Shown: positions 59,124-64,000 of the stretch, piece by piece
Layout of the letters: each line of letters starts with the position of its first letter
How positions within the stretch are numbered: position 1 is the stretch's first letter
Assembly (NCBI RefSeq): GCF_050303215.1
Contig: NZ_JBNLBH010000142.1
Span: 1 to 64,000, forward strand
DNA length: 64,000 nucleotides
Direction: 5' to 3'
Origin: Haliangium sp050303215
GTDB taxonomy: Bacteria; Myxococcota_A; Polyangia; Haliangiales; Haliangiaceae
The notes under the pieces: generated by a model
What the model was told of the DNA's origin: nothing
The model's database searches: none
The model's input: only the letters and a program-made list of their open reading frames with translations
Position numbers and translations under genes: made by a program

Positions 59124-59288
59124 GCCGCGCTCGCGGGCCACGCGGCGCTCGCCCCCTTCGTCCCATCCACTCCTCATCGCGAGCTGACGACCACAGCTTG
59201 CGCCCACCTCGGCGGTGGCGCCGTTTCTCGGCCGACTTCGTAGCTCACAGCGCAGCTCACAGCGAGCAGACGACCACAAGGAAGATTC
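59124..59288 (+). other. Gap with short direct repeats between GriH-like and GriI-like genes
   Basis: 165 bases. GCGAGCTGACGACCACA (59179-59195) recurs as GCGAGCAGACGACCACA (59262-59278), and GCTCACAGC is repeated in tandem nearby. CCGACTTCGTAGCTCACA (59232-59249) matches 17 of 18 bases with 57330-57347 inside the ACT gene. Function unknown; possible footprints of past duplication or processing. Confidence 0.45.
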
Positions 59289-60107
59289 ATGGCATACGCA
59301 GGCAAACTCCTCCGTCTCAGTCGATTTCGCTACCGTGGCTCTCAGCGCGGGCTGATCGTGCCCATCGACCACGGCCTGACCTTGGGCCCGGTGGACGGGT
59401 TGGTGAGCGTCGCCCGGATCGGCGCCTGGCTGACGCACCACGGCGTGACCGGCATCATCGCGCACAAGGGGCTCATCGAGCGCCTGGCGAGCCGAAACAT
59501 GTTGGGCCGGCTGGGCGTGATGATGCACCTGAACGGCATGAGCTCCTTGGCCTCCAAGCCCGACACCAAGCAGCTCTTGACCCGCGTGGACACCGCCGTG
59601 CGGCTCGGGGTCGACGGGGTATCGGTGCAGCTCAACTACGACGGCGACAACGATCCCCACAACATGCAGCTCCTGGGCGCCGTGGTCGACGAGGCCCAAC
59701 GCTTCGGTCTGCCGGTGCTCACCATGCTGTATGACAAGGTGGAGAGCGCGGACCCACGAGCCCGCATCGCGCGCCTTCGACACCTGATGCGCATCTCGAT
59801 CGAGCTCGGCTCGGACGCGCTCAAGTTGGCGGCGCCGTCGAACCCGGACGAGCTGCCGCTGATCCTCGATGGGCTGTGCGAGGATATTCCGATCTTCTTC
59901 GCCGGGGGCTCACTGTCCTCGGACGAGCAGTTGCTGTCCATGACCCGCCTGGCGGCGACGCACGGCGCCTCCGGCCTGTGTATGGGACGCAACGTCTTTC
60001 AGCGGGAGTCGGCCGATCTGCTGTTGGACCGGCTCAGTCGCATCCTGCGGGGCCGACGCCACGAGACCGCACCGGTCGCCCTGGTCGACGAACTCGATGT
60101 CGCCTGA
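59289..60107 (+). CDS. Class I aldolase, GriI / ADH-synthase family (aspartate semialdehyde-using)
   Basis: 272 residues, TIM-barrel. VPIDHGLTLGP (24-34), VSVQLNYDGDND (111-122), LPVLTMLYDK with Tyr148, Schiff-base Lys179 in DALKLAAP and FAGG (204-207), then GLCMGRNVFQ (229-238). GriI joins L-aspartate 4-semialdehyde with dihydroxyacetone phosphate; archaeal AroA' uses the same semialdehyde with a deoxyketohexose phosphate. Both families look alike, so the substrate is inferred from context: paired GriH-like gene, aspartate kinase in the operon, no aro genes. AGGAAG Shine-Dalgarno. Confidence 0.88.
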   Translation: MAYAGKLLRLSRFRYRGSQRGLIVPIDHGLTLGPVDGLVSVARIGAWLTHHGVTGIIAHKGLIERLASRNMLGRLGVMMHLNGMSSLASKPDTKQLLTRVDTAVRLGVDGVSVQLNYDGDNDPHNMQLLGAVVDEAQRFGLPVLTMLYDKVESADPRARIARLRHLMRISIELGSDALKLAAPSNPDELPLILDGLCEDIPIFFAGGSLSSDEQLLSMTRLAATHGASGLCMGRNVFQRESADLLLDRLSRILRGRRHETAPVALVDELDVA

Positions 60108-60151
60108 GCGGCGCATCGAACCGACGAAACCGTGACCCGAGGTATGACATC

Positions 60152-61036
60152 ATGTTCCTGATTACGGGTGCTACGGGCACCATCGGCCGGGCGGTGCTCG
60201 CTCGCTTCGGTGCCCTCGACATCAACGTCCGCGCCATGTCGCGCGATCCTCAGTCGGCGGCCCATCAGGTGGGCTCGCTTCCCCACGTAGAGTGGGTCTA
60301 TGGCGATCTGGCGGCCCCAGACACCCTCGCGCCGACGCTCGCGGGGGTCCAGCGGGCGCTGCTCCTGTCCGCCGCCGGGCCCCGCCAAGTCGAGCTCCAG
60401 CAGAACTTCATCGAGGCCGCCGAGGACGCCGGGATCGAGCATGTGGTCAAGATCTCGGCGCTCGCGGCGGCCGCCGACGCGCCGTTTGCGGCGGGTCGCC
60501 AGCACGCTCGTATCGAAGCCGCGCTCGCGCGCTGCGAGTTCGGCGTCACCAACCTTCGCCCCCACGTCTTCATGCAGAATTTCCTCAAGTCCGCGGCGAC
60601 GATCCGCGACCCGGGGACCATCTTTGCGCCCATGGGGGACGCGCGGATCAGCCTGGTCGACGCCCGCGACGTGGCGGCCGTGGCCGCGGCGGTCCTGTGT
60701 GAAGCCGGCCGACACGCCGGTCAGAGCTACGACATCACCGGGCCCGAGGCGCTCTCCTACGCCGACATCGCGGCCCAACTCAGCGAGGTCCTGGGGCGCC
60801 CCATCCGCTACGTAGAGGTCACCCCGAGCGACGCGCGTCGGGCCATGCTGGGGCGCTCGATGCCGCCGTGGCTGGTCGAGAACATCCTGGCGTTGCAGGC
60901 CTCGCTGTGCACTGGACAGTGGTCCGAGGCCACCCAGGTCGTGTCCGCCATCACCGGCGCGCCAGCGCGCCGATTCATCGACTTCGCTCGCGACCATCGC
61001 GACGCGTTTGCGCCGCGGCGGCCTCAGGCCGCGTGA
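60152..61036 (+). CDS. NmrA/SDR-type NAD(P)-binding oxidoreductase
   Basis: 294 residues. Rossmann motif TGATGTIGRAV (5-15), YGDLAAPDTLAPTL, VVKISALAA, FAAGRQHARIEAAL, then FGVTNLRPHVFMQNFLKSA and SLVDARDVAAVAAAVL are typical of atypical SDRs such as NmrA, azoreductase-like and quinone-reductase-like proteins. The active-site Tyr of classical SDRs is missing, so the enzyme may be a sensor or a reductase of unusual substrates (imine, quinone, nitroso). It sits between the aldolase and aspartate kinase genes and is probably part of the pathway. AGGT precedes the ATG. Confidence 0.8.
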   Translation: MFLITGATGTIGRAVLARFGALDINVRAMSRDPQSAAHQVGSLPHVEWVYGDLAAPDTLAPTLAGVQRALLLSAAGPRQVELQQNFIEAAEDAGIEHVVKISALAAAADAPFAAGRQHARIEAALARCEFGVTNLRPHVFMQNFLKSAATIRDPGTIFAPMGDARISLVDARDVAAVAAAVLCEAGRHAGQSYDITGPEALSYADIAAQLSEVLGRPIRYVEVTPSDARRAMLGRSMPPWLVENILALQASLCTGQWSEATQVVSAITGAPARRFIDFARDHRDAFAPRRPQAA

Positions 61037-61061
61037 CCCGCACCGCGAGAAAGGCCGCCCG

Positions 61062-62393
61062 GTGACAACTCACTCCGACCCCCTGCATCCTCCTCGACGC
61101 GGACGGACGCTCACCATCACGCCCGCGCCGCGAGCGCGAGTCCTCGTGCAAAAGTTCGGCGGCACCTCGGTGGCGTCGGTCGAGCACATCGGCCGGGTGG
61201 CGAAGCGCATCATCGAGGCCCATGATGACGGCTACGGCGTGGCCGTGGTCGTGAGCGCGATGAGCGGCGAGACCGACCGCTTGCTCACCCTGGCCCGGCA
61301 GACGACGCTGAACCCCACGCCCAGCGAGCTGGACGCCCTGGCCGCGACCGGGGAGCAGGTCACGGCGGCGCTGTTGGCGATGAGCATCGTCGCCCAGGGC
61401 CGACCAGCGCGCTCCTTCTTGGGCCATCAGGTCAGAATCACCACCGACTCGACTCACGGCGACGCGCGCATTCGCGAGATCGATCGCGATCGGATCATGA
61501 CCACCTTGGCCAACGGCGAGATCGCGGTGCTCGCCGGCTTCCAGGGCATCGACGACCACGGTCGCATCACCACCCTGGGCCGGGGCGGCTCGGATACCAC
61601 CGCGGTGGCGGTGGCCGCGGCCCTGGGGGCGGAGGCCTGTGAGATCTACACCGACGTCGACGGCGTCTACACCGCCGATCCGGGCATATGCGCCGGTGCG
61701 CGCCGGTTGCAGCGAGTCTCGTATCGTCAGATGCTGGCGCTGTCGTCTCTTGGCGCCCAGGTCTTGCATCACCGCAGCGTGGCCCTGGCCATGAAGTACG
61801 GCACGCCGGTGCACGTTCGCACCTCGTTCTCCTCGGCCCCGGGCACGTGGGTGATGGAGGACAGCGAGGACGAGGCCGAGGGGTCGGTCCTGGGCATCGC
61901 TCAGGACTCCAACCTGGCCTGTGTCCGCCTCATCGAGCACGGCGGACACGACGAGACCGCGGCCATCCTGGCGGCGTTGGCGCGCCATCGAATCATGATC
62001 GAGCGCGCCACGCCGAGCGCGATCGGGCGCGCCCACGACTGCGCGGGCGTCACCTTGGTGCTGCGCAAGGCCGACTTCGACCGCGCCATGATCGTCATCA
62101 AGGCCCACAAGCGCATCGAGACCGAGATCGAAGTGGATTTCGACATCTGCAAGATTTCCGTCGTGTTGTCGCGAGCGGTCGGGAACCAACGCATCCTCTC
62201 GCGCATCATGAAGACGCTGGCCGCGTGCGGAGCTCCGCTGCGGTCGTTGTCGCGCACCGGCGTCAGCATCTCGTGTCTGGTCGACGCCTCGGCGGCCACG
62301 GCGGCCACCTGCGCGCTGCACCGCTCGCTGGGGCTCTCGGGCGCAGATGACGACGGCGGCCACCCGACCCCGCGCGCGCCGACCGATTGTTGA
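61062..62393 (+). CDS. Aspartate kinase (cluster-associated)
   Basis: 443 residues. Phosphorylates aspartate, the first step to aspartate 4-semialdehyde. KFGGTSV (31-37), GEQVTAALLAM, GRGGSDTTAVAVAAALGA and IYTDVDGVYTADP are the catalytic signatures. The C-terminal ACT pair is present but diverged (LACVRLIEHGGHDETAAILA, CKISVVLSRAVGNQRIL), suggesting altered feedback by Lys or Thr. Its location in the operon with GriI/GriH-like genes points to precursor supply; the next enzyme, aspartate-semialdehyde dehydrogenase, is not in the window. The start is GTG at 61062 with AAAGG upstream. Confidence 0.92.
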   Translation: MTTHSDPLHPPRRGRTLTITPAPRARVLVQKFGGTSVASVEHIGRVAKRIIEAHDDGYGVAVVVSAMSGETDRLLTLARQTTLNPTPSELDALAATGEQVTAALLAMSIVAQGRPARSFLGHQVRITTDSTHGDARIREIDRDRIMTTLANGEIAVLAGFQGIDDHGRITTLGRGGSDTTAVAVAAALGAEACEIYTDVDGVYTADPGICAGARRLQRVSYRQMLALSSLGAQVLHHRSVALAMKYGTPVHVRTSFSSAPGTWVMEDSEDEAEGSVLGIAQDSNLACVRLIEHGGHDETAAILAALARHRIMIERATPSAIGRAHDCAGVTLVLRKADFDRAMIVIKAHKRIETEIEVDFDICKISVVLSRAVGNQRILSRIMKTLAACGAPLRSLSRTGVSISCLVDASAATAATCALHRSLGLSGADDDGGHPTPRAPTDC

Positions 62394-62483
62394 CCACGAT
62401 GGCGCCCCCGCCCCTCGCGCACCTCGAAACCTCAACCCAGAGACGTCTCTCGCGACCCGACCGGGCGTTCAGGAGGAAACCGG

Positions 62484-63281
62484 ATGTTCGACCATCTCAT
62501 CGATATTGACCGCACCCCAGCCAACGTGTTCGTAGCCACGCTAGAGCGCTACGCCGAGGAATCGGCCACGATCCAGCACCCGCTGCTCGACGAGATCGCC
62601 AATGGTCGATTCCACGATCTCGCCGGGTCGCTCACCCGGTTCCTGCGCGAGTATTACTGCTACAGCCGGTGCTTCACGCGCTACCTCACCTCGGTCATGT
62701 CACGGCTGGACGATCCCGCGCACCGCGCCATGCTGATGCCCAACGTGCTGGAGGAGGGCGGCCATGTGGACGCCGATCACGAAGCCGAACTGCTCGCGGC
62801 GGGCATCGACCCGGCGACCGTGGCCGCCCCGCACCCAGAGCTGTTTCGTCGCTTCCTCGACGCGATCGGGCTGAGCAACGACGAGGTCCGCCGGCATCAG
62901 CCCCACCTCGCCACCAGCGCCTGGATCGAGAGCTTCGACAGCCTGTGTCGCCACGGCACTCAGGAGCAGGCGATCGGCGCCCTCGGTCTCGGGACCGAGG
63001 GCATCGTCCGCCATGTCTACGTCAAGCTCCTCGCCGGCATCAAGCACGCCTGGCCGGGTCTCACGATGGAGGACCGGGCCTTCTTCGAGCTGCACGCCCT
63101 CATCGACGACGATCACGCCGAGGTCATGCGCGCGATCGCCATCGACCTATCCCGCAGCGCGTGGGGACGGCGGCAGGTGGCGGTCGGGGTCTTGCGCGCG
63201 CTCGGCGTCCGCCAGACCTTCTTCGACCAGATGCTCATCTATCTGCGGACCAGGGACGTCAGGCGGGAGCGTGCAGCGTGA
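62484..63281 (+). CDS. Haem-oxygenase-like di-iron oxidase (HDO) / iron-containing redox enzyme
   Basis: 265 residues, all-helical. The HDO ligand set is visible: E91-x2-H94 (VLEEGGH), E172 (GLGTEGI) and H204-x3-D208-x2-H211 (HALIDDDH). This is the pattern of SznF, UndA, BesC and related O2-using enzymes, which do N-oxygenation, oxidative C-C cleavage or desaturation. In a 3,4-AHBA pathway, amine oxidation to hydroxylamine, nitroso or nitro is a plausible role; other oxidations are possible. A strong AGGAGG Shine-Dalgarno precedes the ATG. Its end overlaps the cupin start (GTGA). Confidence 0.85.
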   Translation: MFDHLIDIDRTPANVFVATLERYAEESATIQHPLLDEIANGRFHDLAGSLTRFLREYYCYSRCFTRYLTSVMSRLDDPAHRAMLMPNVLEEGGHVDADHEAELLAAGIDPATVAAPHPELFRRFLDAIGLSNDEVRRHQPHLATSAWIESFDSLCRHGTQEQAIGALGLGTEGIVRHVYVKLLAGIKHAWPGLTMEDRAFFELHALIDDDHAEVMRAIAIDLSRSAWGRRQVAVGVLRALGVRQTFFDQMLIYLRTRDVRRERAA

Positions 63282-63766
63282 GCGCCAACAAGACCGCCGC
63301 ACCGGCGAACCTGAGCACCCGGTCGGAGTCCTTCGTGGACATCGATCGAAATCGCAACACCCTGGTCCCTCGCCCGGCCGGGCGTGTGGACGAGAGCTGC
63401 CTGCACCGGCAGGTGATGCGGACCGGCGAAGACAACGGGTTCTCGGACCAGCGCGGACACCCGGTCTACCCGGTGCGCATCCCGAGCAAATCGGTGAGTC
63501 TGAGCGTCGGGGTCTTGCACCCGGGCACGAAGACTTCGAACCATCGCCACGCCTATGAGTCGCTGATCTACATCACCGAGGGCAGCGGGTACACGATCAT
63601 GGAGGGGCAGCGCTTTCCCTGGCAGGCGGGCGACGCCCTCTACGTGCCGCCCTGGTGCTGGCATCAGCACGTGGCCGCGGAGGACACCGCGGCCCAATAC
63701 CTAACCGCGACCAACATGCCCCTCCTCGATCAGCTCGGGCAGACCGTGCTGCGGGAGGAAGAGTGA
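63278..63766 (+). CDS. Cupin-domain protein
   Basis: 162 residues. The cupin motif 1 (SNHRHAYESLIYITEGSGYT) carries two His and one Glu for metal; motif 2 (GDALYVPPWCWHQH) adds the fourth His. A single-domain metal cupin of this size may be a dioxygenase, isomerase or metabolite-binding factor. SLSVGVLHPGTKTSNHRH is like small gentisate/hydroxyanthranilate dioxygenase-type cupins, but ring cleavage is not proven. It is translationally coupled to the HDO gene by a 4-base overlap, so the two probably act in sequence or as partners. Confidence 0.8.
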   Translation: MSANKTAAPANLSTRSESFVDIDRNRNTLVPRPAGRVDESCLHRQVMRTGEDNGFSDQRGHPVYPVRIPSKSVSLSVGVLHPGTKTSNHRHAYESLIYITEGSGYTIMEGQRFPWQAGDALYVPPWCWHQHVAAEDTAAQYLTATNMPLLDQLGQTVLREEE

Positions 63767-63821
63767 CGCCACTGCGTCCGTGCCGCAGGTGGCGCGGACC
63801 TACGTTCAAAAAGGAAATAAC

Positions 63822-64000
63822 ATGTCAGAACATCGGTTTACTGTACAGGCGAGCTGGGTTGGTGGCCTGGCGGGTAGCGGCGAGGTGCGGAGCGAAGGCC
63901 TACGGACCACGTACTCGATCCCGGCCAACATGGGCGGCCCCGGCGCTGGGAGCAATCCGGAGGAGCTGCTCATCGCCGCGGCGTCGTCGTGTTACCTCAT
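63822..64000 (+). CDS. OsmC/Ohr family protein, 5' part only (runs off the window)
   Basis: 59 codons are present. ANMGGPGAGSNPEELLIAAA and SSCYL match the OsmC family start, including the conserved Cys of the peroxide-reducing pair (S-S-C-Y). The family reduces organic hydroperoxides; here it may protect against or act on a reactive cluster intermediate. Shine-Dalgarno AAGGAAA lies before the ATG at 63822. The remainder of the gene and possibly of the cluster lies beyond the right edge. Confidence 0.8.
   Translation, partial: MSEHRFTVQASWVGGLAGSGEVRSEGLRTTYSIPANMGGPGAGSNPEELLIAAASSCYL

Noticed and set aside
57855..60107. Archaeal-type shikimate entry (AroA'/AroB')
   Set aside because: Same families, but no other aro genes are nearby, and aspartate kinase, ligases and tailoring genes surround the pair. 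Kept as an alternative only.
59876..60151. Upstream extension of the NmrA-like gene frame
   Set aside because: It overlaps the end of the aldolase gene in another frame; the Rossmann motif starts right after the ATG at 60152.

Overview
The window is a high-GC, gene-dense chromosomal segment, most likely from a myxobacterium (Myxococcota). The evidence is a metalloprotease ending in Cys-rich DUF4215-type repeats plus a MYXO-CTERM-like sorting tail, an AgmX/PglI-type motility-family protein, several Cys-anchored lipoproteins with no known domain, a eukaryote-type Ser/Thr kinase and a Cys-rich ferrochelatase. An affinity to the Haliangium/Nannocystis side is only an impression. No rRNA, tRNA, CRISPR array, transposase or integrase was recognised.

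Layout. 1-3.5 kb (minus): two lipoproteins, a MATE exporter and a dicarboxylate/amino-acid:cation symporter. 3.9-5.2 kb: a lysozyme-like fragment, an unknown ORF and a zinc-ribbon membrane protein. 5.3-17.9 kb: housekeeping and envelope genes (IscX, an RpoH-like sigma factor, a degenerate CobS-like protein, Smr, a DUF938 methyltransferase, an RNase Z-like hydrolase, AgmX/PglI, UbiB-type kinase, PilZ, HemH, a cation diffusion facilitator, HIT, UPF0434). 18-28.5 kb: an unknown gene, MscS, then prs-rplY-pth-rpsF-rpsR-rplI-dnaB and a Ser/Thr kinase. 28.5-37.3 kb: secreted protease, AmpG-like transporter, hybrid histidine kinase, nuclease-like protein, aldo-keto reductase. 37.6-42.4 kb: a tightly coupled nucleoside-salvage operon deoC-deoB-deoA/pdp-pnp-cdd, in which DeoC has an unusual N-terminal helix and Cys cluster.

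42.8-64 kb is the most striking part: an apparently undescribed biosynthetic cluster with no PKS or NRPS gene. Its right-hand plus operon encodes a free-standing double-ACT protein, a 3-dehydroquinate synthase II (GriH-like) enzyme, a GriI/ADH-synthase-like aldolase, an NmrA-type oxidoreductase, an aspartate kinase, a haem-oxygenase-like di-iron oxidase with a complete ligand set, a cupin and a truncated OsmC protein. This is the gene set expected to convert aspartate (through aspartate semialdehyde) plus DHAP into 3-amino-4-hydroxybenzoate (3,4-AHBA). The divergent minus operon encodes an amidohydrolase-family protein, a PaaK-like ligase, an acyl-CoA-synthetase-like ligase, a sulfotransferase and an RND efflux pair. 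A left plus operon encodes another PaaK-like ligase, a cysteine-synthase-like PLP enzyme, an MFS exporter and an alpha/beta hydrolase. The 3,4-AHBA genes together with ligase plus amidohydrolase recall bacterial benzoxazole pathways. A benzoxazole or amide made from aminohydroxybenzoate, possibly N-oxidised and sulfated, is my working hypothesis. No direct evidence of the product is visible in DNA.
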